64,000 nucleotides of DNA from Aquarana catesbeiana. Lineage: Eukaryota; Chordata; Amphibia; Anura; Ranidae. The stretch covers positions 6,675,758-6,739,757 of the forward strand of contig NC_133324.1 of NCBI RefSeq assembly GCF_042186555.1. The letters run 5' to 3'. The position numbers and the translations under genes were made by a program. Within the stretch, counting starts at the first letter, position 1, and each line of letters starts with the position of its first letter. This document shows, piece by piece, positions 13,153 through 26,352 of this stretch. The notes below the pieces were generated by a model, which saw nothing but the letters and a program-made list of their open reading frames with translations, was not told the origin of the DNA and searched no databases.

Positions 13153-16100
13153 CGGGGGGGTGGGGGGAGGGGGGGGGGATAAAAATAGATAAGTAAATAT
13201 TGGTACTTTTAGTGGATAAAAGGGAAAGGGAAAATTGATTAAAAGTTTTTGTATTAAAGAGATTACAATCTTCCTTAAGCCACAATGATGCGAAAAAGAG
13301 AGGGGGCGCAGCGTAAATGACGCAGCTGACTTAAAATCTCTCTAAAAGTTTGCTGACGTGGAAAAAAAAAAAAAAAAAAAATATTTGTATAAAAATGTAA
13401 TTATTTTTAATTCATTACGTTTCATTCGTTTAGATGCGTCATTCATTATTTCGGATAATTCGTAACTTCGGATAAATTTTTATTCATTATGTTCACTAAC
13501 AGCCAAATAAAAAAAAAAAAAAAAGGAAATTCCAATACCTATAATTTAATAGTTATTATTATTAGTTAGTTATTATTTCGGACATGTTTCAAGTTTTCGA
13601 ATTTTTGGATTTATTTTCGGATTTTCATTCTTTTGAATATTCAGATTTTCATTCTTATTTTAGGATTTTCATATTTTCTGAATTTTCGAAATTTCCGAAT
13701 TTTCACATTTTTTGGATTTTCACATTTCGAATTTCCGAATTTTTCTGAAAAATTTGTTAAACCATTTTTTGTTAATTTGAATATTTCTGAATGAACTAAT
13801 TTGTCGAATTTCATTGAAAAACAAATTTGAAACAAAATGAATTGCACATGTCTACCGCCGGCTCCATCCTAGAGCAGGAGGTTGAAGGCCACATCAGAGG
13901 GCTCTGGTTGGGCATCTCTGGGTAAAGAAGACTTTTTGCAACAAGAATTATAATGGGGATTTCGTCAGCCCAACATGGTATATATTGTATAAACTCAGCG
14001 TTATATAAATTGTATTTAGTATATGTAGAACATCTGTACCGCTTCCAGGGTCAATATAAAGTCACAACCTCACCAGGCCTTCCTAGAAGATTGTCCAAGT
14101 GTTTGCTGTTTCCATTACCATTCTATTCCTCACTATGGCGCCTATCTGAAGCCACATTTCTCATATTTACATTTATAAGAAAATGAAGTCATATATTCTA
14201 GAGAATTTGTTCTGATGTATTAAAAAAATAATAAAAACGCTTAACAAAAACTTTTCTAGGTCTTTGAACACCCCGAGTACAACTCCGAGACCTCCACCAA
14301 TGACATCGCTCTGATCAAGTTGTCCAGTCCTCTCACCATCAGTGAAGCTGTGTCCCTGATTTCTCCGGATTCTGGTTCTGACACCACGAACAAAGGAGAC
14401 AACTGCATCACCACCAAAGCGGGATACGCCACTGATTCCAGTAAGGGAATATGATATCCTCCAAAAAAAAAACAGATTAGCCAATTAAAGTCCTAGGGCA
14501 TGCTTCATGTCTGGGTCTCTTCCCATGTTGTCCCCATCCTGTCACCAATATTGGTAAGACCCGGCTGGCTGTGTGTTTTTTTGTTTTTTAATGAAATCCC
14601 TTATTTATGTGTATGTAGTGTAGTAAACAGTTACAGATCTGCCTGATTTATCTTTTGCAGTTTGTGTATCATTGGAGGGGAATTATTATGGAATATTTCT
14701 CCTTACATCATTTAGTTTTTTCCCAGAACAAGAAGGTATTTACTGTTCTTTTTGATGATGTCATTGTTACTTAATGATGTCACTGTTATTTGATGATGTC
14801 ATTGTTATTTGATGACGTCACTGTTCTTTTTGATGATATCACTGTTATTTGATGATGTCACTGTTATTTGATGATATCATTGTTATTTGATGACATCACT
14901 GTTTTTTGATGACATCACTGTTCTTTTTTGATGATATCACTGTTATTTGATGGTGTCACTGTTCTTTTTTGAGATCTCTGTTATTTGATGATATCACTTT
15001 TATTTGATGATGTCATTATTAAAGTGCTCTTTTTTTGGACTTTTGTGCCTACAGGTAAGTTTATAATAAGGATAACCTGCAGTTACAAATGAGATATGGG
15101 GTAGAGCTCCCCCCACTAGTACTGTGTAGTAAAAAGTAAAACACACTGATAATGTATAATACGACACCCTAAGAGCACACTACATGTGAGGTCCTCTACA
15201 TCATAAGAACCAAATACAATGTGTGGAATACAGAAATAATAAACATGTAAAAAACACTTTAACCACTTCTAGACCGCCCACCGTCGTTATACGTCAGTAC
15301 TTTAAAGAGGAGTATCGTTGTTGTGGCAGCAGCTAGCTACCATAATCCCGGTATCCTCTTCTTCAGCAGGCGGTAGGGATGAGCTGAACACCCCCCTGTT
15401 CGGTTTGCACCAGAACATGCGAACAGGCAAAAAATTAGTTCGAACACGCGAACACCGTTAAAGTCTATGGGACACGAACATGAATAATCAAAAGTGCTAA
15501 TTTAAAAGGCTTATATGCAAGTTATTGTCATAAAAAGTGTTTGGGGACCCGGGTCCTGCCCCAGGGGACATGGATCAATGCAATGATTTTAATAATGCTT
15601 AAAGTGAAACAATAAAAGTGTAATATTCCTTTAAATTTCGTATGGAAAGAAGAAGACTTTAAATAAAGGAATTGTCAAAAACTGTCTCTTGTCATTTATA
15701 ACATTTTTGACAGTTTTTTTTGTGAAATGGTAGGGGTACTTTTGTACCCCCTTACCATTTCACACAGGGGGGGGGCAGGATCTGGGGGTCCCCCTGTTAA
15801 AGGGGGCTTCCAGATTCCGATAATCTCTGGGCAAGGGTTGTGGGGATGAGGCCTTGTACCCATCAACATGGGAACAAGGTGCTTTGGGGGGGACCCCAAA
15901 GCACCCACCCAATGTTGAGGGCATGTGGCCTTGTACGGTTCAGGAGGGGGGTGCTCTCTCGTCCCCCCTCTTTTCCTGCGGCCTGTCAGATTGCGTGCTC
16001 GGATAAGAGTCTGGTATGGAATTTTGGGGGGACCCCACGCCGTTTTTTTTTTGGCACGGGGTTCCCCTTAATATCCATACCAGACCTGAAGTGCCTGGTA

Positions 16101-19100
16101 TGGAATTTAGGGGGACCCCCATGCCATTTTTTTTTTTAAATTTTGGTTCGGGGTTCCCCTGTGGGGAAAACCTATGCCGTTTTTATCAATGAACTTTGTG
16201 TGTGTATTGTCAGACCGACAATGATTTTGAGGGGGACCCCCACGCCATTTTTTTTTTACATTTTGGAGCGGGGTTCCCCTTAATATCTATACCAAACCTG
16301 AAGTGCCTGGTATGGAATTTAGGAGGACCCCCACGCCATTTTTTTTTTAATTTTGGTTCGGGGTTCCTCTGTGGGGAAATCCCATGCCGTTTTTATCAAT
16401 GAACTTTTATGTGTATTGTCGGACCGACAATTCATTAATAGCCGCGAGTAGTTTTAAATGACTTTTTTTCCTTTGAAATGTCATTTTGCTGTCAGACTGT
16501 TCTAAACACGGAAACATGCGCCCCTTTACAGGCATACTATAGACACCCCCCAGGTACAAAATTTAAAGGGATATTACACTTTTATTGTTTCACTTTAAGC
16601 ATTATTAAAATCACTGCTCCCGAAAAAAACAACCGTTTAAAAACTTTTTTTTGCATTGATCCATGTCCCCTGATGCAGGACCCAGGTCCCCAAACACTTT
16701 TTATGACAATACCATGCATATAAGCCTTTAAAATTAGCACTTTTGATTTCTCCCATAGACTTTTAAAGGGTGTTCTGTGGCTTTCGAATTTGGCGCGAAC
16801 ACCCCAAATTGTTCGCTGTTTGGCGAACTGGCAAACAGCCGATGTTCAAGCCTAACATGAGTTTGACTTGAACTCGAAGCTCATCCCTAGCAGGCGGTCT
16901 GCTTCAACATAAAAGTGGTCTCTGTGGCGGATTCGCTGCAAGATCACTTTTATGGGTGGCAGGGGAGGGCCCCCCTCCTGCTGCTTACCGGTGCCCTCCC
17001 CCGCTTACCGGAGACGTCGGTAGCGGTGGAGGCGATCGGATCCTCTCCCTAGCCTGACATGGAGACGAGTGAGGGGAAGATGGCCCCCACCCGTCTCCAT
17101 ATCATTGCAGGACATAAGTGACGTCAAAATGTCACTTCCGCCCATAGAACTTAAAGGGACATTTTTGTTTGTTTTTTTTATTCGTTGGTTATTTTTGCCA
17201 TAAACGATCTGTAATTAGCTTCAGCCAATTGTGAGGGGGAGGGAGTGAGTTGGATACCTAGGCCCCTTTCACACTGGGGCAGCGGGGGCGTCGGCGGTAA
17301 AACAGCGCTATTTTTAGCACTGCTTTACCGTCGTTTTTGTGGCGGTATTCGGTATTGCCGCGGTATAGCTGCGCTGCCCCATTGATTTCAATGGGCAGGA
17401 GCGGTTTAGGAGCGGTGAATACACCGCTCCCTCCGCTCCAAAGATGCGGCTTGCAGGAGTTTTTTTCTTCTCCTGCCAGCGCACCGCTTCAGTGTGAAAG
17501 CCCTCTGGCTTTCACATTGAACAAACAGTAGTGGCTGTTTTGGGTTGGTTTGCAGGCGGTATTTTTAGCGCAATAACGCCTGCAAGCCCCAGTGTGAAAG
17601 GGCTCTAAGTATGGAATACTTTTGCTCTCCCATGTATAGGGTAGATGTGCAGATAAATGTGTCCTGGTGGATTTGGAGACACTTTATTATAAGATATAGA
17701 GCTAAACTGCGATAGTACATGATGGGCAAGAGGGAGAGATTCTTTGGGATGAGTAAGGAGGAGGATTACATCACCTGCAAAGCGGTTGATGAGATGAGAT
17801 TGGTTATTAAGGTGGAAACCTGTGATGGAGGTATTTGAGCGTATAGTCTCGACTAGGGGCTCAATCAAGAGGATAAAGATAGATCGAGATAAGGGACAAC
17901 CCTGTCTGGTTCCATTAGTTATAGGGAAAGGTTTAGATAAAAGGCTGGAGGAGTAGACTCGTGCAGAGGGAGTGGAATACAGGACCAAGATGGCAGATAA
18001 GATATTTCCAGAGAATCCAAATTTAAGCAATACAATTTTCATATATATTGTATATACTTGAGTATAAGCCAAGTTTTCCAGCACATTTTTAAGGCTGAAA
18101 AACCTCCCCTCGGCTTATACTCGAGTCAGGGTCCTGAGTGAGGGTCTCGAGTGAGGGTGCAGCCTCACTGTGAACATCTGCAGCCGTACCTTTGATAACT
18201 AAAACAGCGGGTGTCTCCCGCTGTGTCATGCAGTCTGTTCGGTGGCCGTCCCTTGTAATAAAGCCCCGCCTCCTCCTCGTGCGTGATAGACGGAACACTG
18301 ATACAATGCTGGGAAACTGTATCATTGTTCCATCTATCTTGGACGAGGAGGAGGTGGGGCTTTGTTACAATGGACGGCAGCCGAACAGACTGCATGACAC
18401 AGCGGGAGACACCCACTGTTTTATTTATCAAAGGTACGGCTGCAAATGGGCACAGTGAGGCTGCAGATGGGCACAGTGAGGCTGCAGATAGGCACAGTGA
18501 GGCTGCAAATGGGCACAGTGAGGCTGCAGATGGTGTCAGTGAGGCTGCAGATGGGCACTGATGATACAGATGGGCACAGTGAGGCTGCAGATAGGCACAA
18601 TGAGGCTGCAGATGGGCACAGTGAGGCTGCAAATGGGCACAGTGAGGCTGCAGATGGGCACAGTGAGGCTGCAGATGGGCACAATGACGCTGAAGATGGG
18701 CAAAGTGAGGCTGCAGATGGGCATTGTTTACCCAGTAGCTGCTGCATTTCCCACCCTAGTCTTATACTCGAGTCAATAAGTTTTCCTAGTTTTTGTGGTA
18801 AAATTAGGTGCCTCGGCTTATATTCGGGTCGGCCTATACACAAGTATATACGGTAACCAATGAATTTGGTCAAACGCTTTCTCTGTATCTACGGATAAGA
18901 GGAGAGAAGGAGTTTTACTGAACTCTGCATGGCTAAGTACATTTAGAATGTGTCTAGTTGCATCTGATTCTTGTCTCCCCTTGGTGAAGTAAGTTTGATT
19001 GGGCTTGATCAAGGTGGAAGGACATCAATAAGGCGCTTAGCTTTAGATTTTGGTGTAAGATTTCACATCGGTATTCAGTAATGAGATGGGCCTAAAATTG

Positions 19101-22100
19101 GCAGGGGTAGTAGGTTCCTTACCAGGTTTGGGCAAAGTTACAATGTTGGCTGACAACGTCTCCATGGGAAGGATTTTTGTGTAGCTGTAACTTCAGCAAA
19201 ACACTGTTATGCCCCGTACACACGGTCGGACATTGATCGGACATTCCGACAACAAAATCCTAGGATTTTTTCCGACGGATGTTGGCTCAAACTTGTCTTG
19301 CATACACACGGTCACACAAAGTTGTCGGAAAATCCGATCGCTCTGAACGCAGTGACGTAAAACACGTATGTCGGGACTCTAAAGTGGAAGTAGCCAATAG
19401 CTTTCATCTCTTTATTTATTCTGAGCATGCGTGGCACTTTGTGTGTCGGATTTGTGTACACACGATCAGAAATTCCAACAATGGATTTTGTTGTCGGAAA
19501 ATTTTATAGCCTGCTCTCAAACTTTGTGTGTCGGAAAATCTGATGGGAAATGTGTGATGGAGCCCACACACGGTCAGAATTTCCGACAACAAGGTCCTAT
19601 CACACATTTTCCGTCGGAAAATCTGACCGTGTGTACGGGGCATTAGTATTTCTTCATAAGACCATCTGGTCCTGGAGATTTACCTGCAGGTAAAGATTTA
19701 ATTGAAATGGCTATTTTTTTTATCTACAAATGGGGCATTTAATATCTCTAGTTGGGCCAGAGGAGATAGATGGGAGTTTGATCTGATTCAAAAGTGGTCT
19801 TCAATTTTAGGTCGAGGGGTTGCAGAGTCATCTTTTAAGTTGTACAAAGCCTTATAATAGTCAGCAAAGGTGTGCGCAATTTGCTGGGGATTACTGAGTT
19901 TTTGTTTTGTAAAAGGGTGAAAGATGCTTTAAGTAATGATCATGTTGGGAGCATAAGAGAAACCGCAGCCCATAACATAGTAAAAGAAGAGTAGCAGATG
20001 TGGAATCAGATGGCATTTGTTTGTTACAAGATTCAAGCTCATGTATCAATTTCAGTATTTCCGTCAGTCTGCTGTCATGCTACCTTTTTGATCCGGTGCT
20101 CATTTGTAGAATTAGCCAGTGAATATAGGCCTTATATGCATTCCATAAGGAGAAAAGATTTATATCGGGAGTATCCTTATTTTGGAAGTATTTGCGGAGA
20201 TGTTGTGTAAGCCTTGATTTGTGTTTTTGACAATTCCTTTAGTAAAAAAAAAAAAGGTTCCCGCGATGTTCATCCATCTTCAATCACGCTGCCCAACGGA
20301 CCCGAAAAATAGAAAAAAAATGAAAAAACTCAGTCCATCAGGCAGCGTGATTGAAGATGGATGGACATTGCGGGACACTTTTTTTTTTTTTTAATAAAGG
20401 AATTTTCAAAAACTGTTGTGGTTTTTACTTTTTTGACACTTTTTTAGTGAATGAGTAGGGATACAACGTGCAATTCAATTTGTTCTGTATTTGTTTTATA
20501 ACAAATTTCGACAAATTCATTAATTCAGAGATTTTGGTCAAAATTCGTAAAAAAAACCCGTTTAACAAATTTTTCCAAATATTCGGAAATTGGAATATTC
20601 GAAAATTTGTAAGTTCGTACATTTGTAAATTTGTACATTCATAAATTAGTAAATTAGTGAATTCATAAATTCGGAAATTCGGAAATTCGGAAATTCAGAA
20701 ATCTGAAATAATAATTAACTAATAATCACTTAACTATTACCAACTATTAAATTATAGGTATTGTAATTTCCTTTCAAATTTGACTGTTAGTGAACGTAAT
20801 GCAACGTACACACGACCGGACTTTCCGGCATACTTGGTCCGGCGTACCGGAGTCCGTCAGACAATTCGATCGTGTGTGGGCTCCAGCGGACTTTGTTTTC
20901 TCAAAAGTTTGACGGACTTAGATTTGAAACATGTTTCAAATCTATCCGACGGACTCGAGTCCGGTCGAAAAGTCCGCTCGTCTGTATGCTAGTCCGACGG
21001 ACAAAAACCGACACTAGGGCAGCTACTGGCTACTGGCTATGAACTTCCTTGTTTTAGTCCGGTCGTACGTCATCACGTACGAATCCGTCGGACTTTGGTT
21101 GATCATGTGTAGGCAAGTCCGTTCATTCGGAAAGTCCATCGTAAAGTCTGTCGAAAAGTCCGCCGGGCAAAGTATGCCGTAAAGTCCGGTCGTGTGTACA
21201 CGTCATAACACATACAAATTTATCCGAAGTTACGAATTATCCGAAATAACGAATGCCGTATCCAAATGCATGGAACGTAATGAATTAATAATAATTAATA
21301 ACAATAATAATAAAAACTTTTTATTATTGTTATTTATTATTAATTTGTTCCGTTCCATTTGTTTAGATGCAGTGTTCGTTATTTCGGATAATTCGTAACT
21401 TCGGATAAATTCGTATTTGTTACGTTCACTAACAGCCAAATTTGAAAGTAAATTACAATACCTATAATTTAATAGTTAGTTACTACTTCAGATTTTCGAA
21501 TTTTCGGGTTTTTGGATTTTCAAATTTTGAATTTACAAATTTCCAAATTTTCTAATTTACAAATGTACAAATTTACAAATATACAAATTTTCTACTTTAC
21601 GAATTTACGAATGTACGAATTAACGAATGTAGGAATGTGCGAATGTACACATGTATGAATATAGGAATTTACGAATGTACGAATGTGCGAATGTATGATT
21701 GTATGAATTCACTAATGTGCAAATGTACGAATGTACAAATTTACGAATGTAAGAATGTAAGAATTTACGAATTGCGATCATAACGAATGACCCAAAAAAT
21801 GAAAAAAAAATAAACGAATGAAACGAAAACGAACTCATTTTTTGGCAGTGCACATGTCTACATTGTACCCGATACCCATTCACATGGGTGGGATGGGATC
21901 TGGATGCCCCCTTATTAAAGCCTCCCTCCCCATGTTGAGGGCACGTGGCCTGGTATGGTTCAGGAGGGGGCAGGTGCTCTCTCATCCCCCCTCTTTTCCT
22001 GCAGCCTGCCAGGTTGCGTGCTCAGATAAGGGTCTGGTAACACCAATTTTTTTAAATTTTTGGCGTGTAGTTCCCCTTAAAATCTATGCCAGACCCAAAG

Positions 22101-22301
22101 GGCCTGGTGTGAATTTTAGGGGGGACTCCACACTTTTTTTTTCTTAATTTGGAGTGGAGTTCCCTTAAAATCTATACCAGGCCCAAAGGACCCAGAATTG
22201 ATTTTGGGGGGGACCCCATGTCGTTTTTTATTCTTAAATCTGTCATAGGGTTCCCCTTAACCACTTCAATGCACTGTGTTATATACTCTGCACTGACTGC
22301 A

Positions 22302-22353
<52 letters not shown>

Positions 22354-25300
22354 CTGCTTGCACTGTATATATAGTCTACACCAGTGGTTCTCAACCTGGG
22401 GGTCAGGACCCCCTCGGGGGTCGGCTGACGATTTGCCAGGGGTCACCAAATCCTGGGCTGTTCCTGAAGCCCACGCCACTCTCCCAGCCTTTTCGCGGCC
22501 ACCCAGCAGGGCTGTCCCTGGAGCCTGTGGAAGCACAGCTGAGCTGTTCCTGGTGCCCACGGCCTATCACTCAGCCTCTTCCCAGCCGCTCATTCAGTTC
22601 ACGGCATGGGTGGGGGGCAGAGACTAGAGGTCAGCTGACTGGTGAGGAATGTGACGTGATAGGGGCTGGAGGAGACCCTATCTCCTGATTTCGGCATAGG
22701 TGTCACTGCTGCGAGACACCACAGAGCTGGAGACACAGTGAAGCTGGAGACACAGTGAGTAACATTACCTGTGATTAGAGTTGCCATTAAAAGTCCCCAC
22801 TACAGTTCTCAGATTAGCAGATGACCTTGATCAAGATTAGGGATGAGCTTCGAGTTCGAGTCGAACTCATGTTCGACTCGAACATTGGCTGTTCGCAAGT
22901 TCGCCAAACAGCGAACAATTTGGGGTGTTCGCGGCAAATTCGAATGCCGCGGAACACCCTTTAAAAGTCTATGGGAGAAATCAAAAGTGCTAATTTTAAA
23001 GGCTAATATGCAAGTTATTGTCATAAAAAGTGTTTGGGGACCCAAGTCCTGCCCCAGGGGACATGGATCAATGCAAAAAAAAAGTTTTAAAAACGGCCGT
23101 TTTTTCAGGAGCAGTGATTTTAATAATGCTTAAAGTCAAACAATAAAAGTGTAATATCCCTTTAAATTTCGTACCTGGGGGGTGTCTATAGTATGCCTGT
23201 AAAGGGGCGCATGTTTCCTGTGTTTAGAACAGTCTGACAGCAAAATGACATTTTGAAGGAAAAAACTCATTTAAAACTACCCGTGGCTATTGCATTGCCG
23301 ACAATACACATAGAAGTTCATTGATAAAAACGGCATGGGAATTCCCCAAAGGGGAACCCTGAACCAAAATTTAAAAAAAAAAATGACGTGGGAGTCCCCC
23401 TAAATTCCATACCAGGCCCTTCAGGTCTGGTATGGATATTAAGGGGAACCCCGGCCAAAATTTAAAAAAAAAAATGACGTGGGGTTCCCCCTAAATTCCA
23501 TACCAGACCCTTCAGGTCTGGTATGGATTTTAAGGAGAACCCCGCGCCAAAAAAAAAAAAAACGGCGTGGGGTCCCCCCAAAAATCCATACCAGACCCTT
23601 ATCCGAGCACGCAACCTGGCAGGCCGCAGGAAAAGAGGGGGGGACGAGAGTGCGGCCCCCCCCTCCTGAACCGTACCAGGCCACATGCCCTCAACATTGG
23701 GAGGGTGCTTTGGGGTAGCCCCCCAAAACACCTTGTCCCCATGTTGATGAGGACAAGGGCCTCATCCCCACAACCCTGGCCGGTGGTTGTGGGGGTCTGC
23801 GGGTGGGGGGCTTATCGGAATCTGGAAGCCCCCTTTAACAAGGGGACCCCCAGATCCTGGCCCCCCCCTGTGTGAAATGGTAAGGGGGTACAAAAGTACC
23901 CCTACCATTTCACTAAAAAACTGTCAAAAATGTTAAAAATGACAAGAGACAGTTTTTGACAATTCCTTTATTTAAATACTTCTTCTTTCTTCTATCTTCC
24001 TTCATCTTCTGGTTCTTCTGGTTCTTCTGGTTCTTCCTCCGGCGTTCTCGTCCAGCATCTCCTCCGCGGCGTCTTCTATCTTCTTCTCCTCGGGCCGCTC
24101 CGCACCCATGGCATGGGGGGAGGCTCCCGCTCTTCTCTTCTTCTTCATCTTCTTCTCTTCTTCTTTTCTTCTCTTCTTCATTTTCTTCTCCGGGCCGCTC
24201 CTCACACATGCTGGCATGGCGGGAGGCTCCCGCTGTGTGACGGCGCTCCTCGTCTGACAGTTCTTAAATAACGGGGGGCGGGGCCACCAGGTGACCCCGC
24301 CCCCTCTGACGCACGGTGACTTGACGGGACTTCCCTGTGACGTGACGGGGAATGCCACAGGGAAGTCCCGTCATGTCCCGTGCGTCAGAGGGGGGCGGGG
24401 TCACCGGGTGGCCCCGCCCCCCGTTATTTAAGAACTGTCAGACGAGGAGCGCCGTCACACAGCGGGAGCCTCCCTTCATGCCAGCATAGATGCGGAGCGG
24501 CCCGGAGAAGAAGATGAAGAAGAAGAGAAGAGCGGGAGCCTCCCCCCATGCCATGGGTGCGGAGCGGCCAGAGGAGAAGAAGATAGAAGACGCCGCGGAG
24601 GAGATGCTGGACGAGAACGCCGGAGGAAGAACCAGAAGAGCCAGAAGAACCAGAAGAACCAGAAGATGAAGGAAGATAGAAGAAAGAAGTATTTAAATAA
24701 AGGAATTGTCAAAAACTGTCTCTTGTCATTTTTAACATTTTTGACAGTTTTTTAGTGAAATGGTAGGGGTACTTTTGTACCCCCTTACCATTTCACACAG
24801 GGGGGGGGGCCGGGATCTGGGGGTCCCCTTGTTAAAGGGGGCTTCCAGATTTCGATAAGCCCCCCGCCCGCAGACCCCCACAACCACCGGCCAGGGTTGT
24901 GGGGATGAGGCCCTTGTCCTCATCAACATGGGGACAAGGTGTTTTGGGGGCTACCCCAAAGCACCCTCCCAATGTTGAGGGCATGTGGCCTGGTACGGTT
25001 CAGGAGGGGGGGGCCGCACTCTCGTCCCCCCCTCTTTTCCTGCGGCCTGCCAGGTTGCGTGCTCTGATAAGGGTCTGGTGTGGATTTTTGGGGGGACCCC
25101 ACGCCGTTTTTTTTTTTTTTTTTTTGGCGCGGGGTTCCCCTTAAAATCCATACCAGACCTGAAGGGTCTGGTATGGAATTTAGGGGGAACCCCACGTCAT
25201 TTTTTTTTTTTAATTTTGGCCGGGGTTCCCCTTAATATCCATACCAGACCTGAAGGGCCTGGTATGGAATTTAGGGGGACTCCCACGTCATTTTTTTTTT

Positions 25301-26293
25301 TTAATTTTGGTTCGGGGTTCCCCTTTGGGGAATTCCCATGCCGTTTTTATCAATGAACTTCTATGTGTATTGTCGGCAATGCAATAGCCGCGGGTAGTTT
25401 TAAATGAGTTTTTTCCTTCAAAATGTCATTTTGCTGTCAGACTGTTCTAAACACGGGAAACATGCGCCCCTTTACAGGCATACTATAGACACCCCCAGGT
25501 ACGAAATTTAAAGGGATATTACACTTTTATTGTTTGACTTTAAGCATTATTAAAATCACTGCTCCTGAAAAAACGGCCGTTTTTAAAACTTTTTTTTGCA
25601 TTGATCCATGTCCCCTGGGGCAGGACCCAGGTCCCCAAACACTTTTTATGACAATAACTTGCATATTAGCCTTTAAAATTAGCACTTTTGATTATTCATG
25701 TTCGTGTCCCATAGACTTTAACGGTGTTCGCGTGTTCGAACGAACTTTTTTCCTGTTCGCATGTTCTGGTGCGAACCGAACAGGGGGGTGTTCGGCTCAT
25801 CCCTAATCAAGATCACCTAAGTTGGCTGATCAGAACTTCCCCCAGCACTGCCACTCATCCCATTCCCCCCACCCCCCAAGGCGTAAGAGAAGGAATAAAA
25901 ATAGAGAATACATGGAAGGTAGAGGAAAAAAGGGGGAGGAATAAAGAAAAGGGGAGAGAAAAAATAAGAAAAAAAAGACGGCTTGAGAGAGGGATGGGGA
26001 AAACGAACAAGAAATTAGGCTAGAGAGAGATAAAAGGGAAAGAAAGGAGAACAAAGAAAGAGTAGTACATCCTAAAATGTACCATAAGGGGTTTTAATAC
26101 TGTACAAGTGGAAGGGGCAAAGGGAGCGCTAAATGTCCATGGGTTAGGGGCGCAAATGACTTGTCTTGCCTTGGGTGCTGACAACCCACGCTATGAAAAT
26201 AATTTTACTGTTAGGGGTCCCCACAACTTGGGAAATTTTATCAAGGGGTCACGGCACAAAAGGGTTGAGAACTACTGGTCTACACTGAATGCA

Positions 26294-26352
<59 letters not shown>

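Larger units (their letters stand above)
5940..13290 (+). mobile_element. L1/Tx1-like LINE, nearly full length, interrupted by a MITE
   Basis: A 5' UTR-like leader (about 5940-6503) precedes ORF1 (6504-7631), a GC-rich spacer, and ORF2 (from 8002 to 13088). A 3' UTR with a long T run and G-rich stretch follows, to about 13290. ORF2 carries at least two homopolymer frameshifts and a 1.28-kb MITE, so this copy is dead but young-looking. It sits in gene A intron 4 on the same strand as the gene. Exact ends and target duplication were not resolved. Confidence 0.85.
1509..14259 (+). other. Gene A intron 4 (12.75 kb)
   Basis: This intron runs from GTAGGT to CTTTTCTAG and is almost wholly transposon-derived (itemised separately). 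I see nothing recognisable in 1515-1770 or 13860-14250 apart from ordinary AT-rich intron sequence. Confidence 0.75.
17609..20230 (-). mobile_element. L1-like LINE fragment, antisense, with two nested insertions
   Basis: On the minus strand a degenerate reverse transcriptase reads from GKSPGPDG (near 19670), through GRQESDATRH and LLLSVDTEKAFDQIHW (near 18850-18960), to NGTRQGCPLSRSIFILLIEPL and FAGD (catalytic FADD mutated) near 17790-17920. It is interrupted by the element at 18047-18856 and the Harbinger MITE at 19210-19642. Stops and frameshifts make it inactive. Confidence 0.82.

Noticed and set aside
23913..24740. Lysine/arginine/glutamate-rich frame present on both arms of the foldback element
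   Set aside because: It is low complexity, duplicated by the palindrome and absent from recognised transposases. I treat it as repeat DNA, though a captured fragment cannot be excluded.
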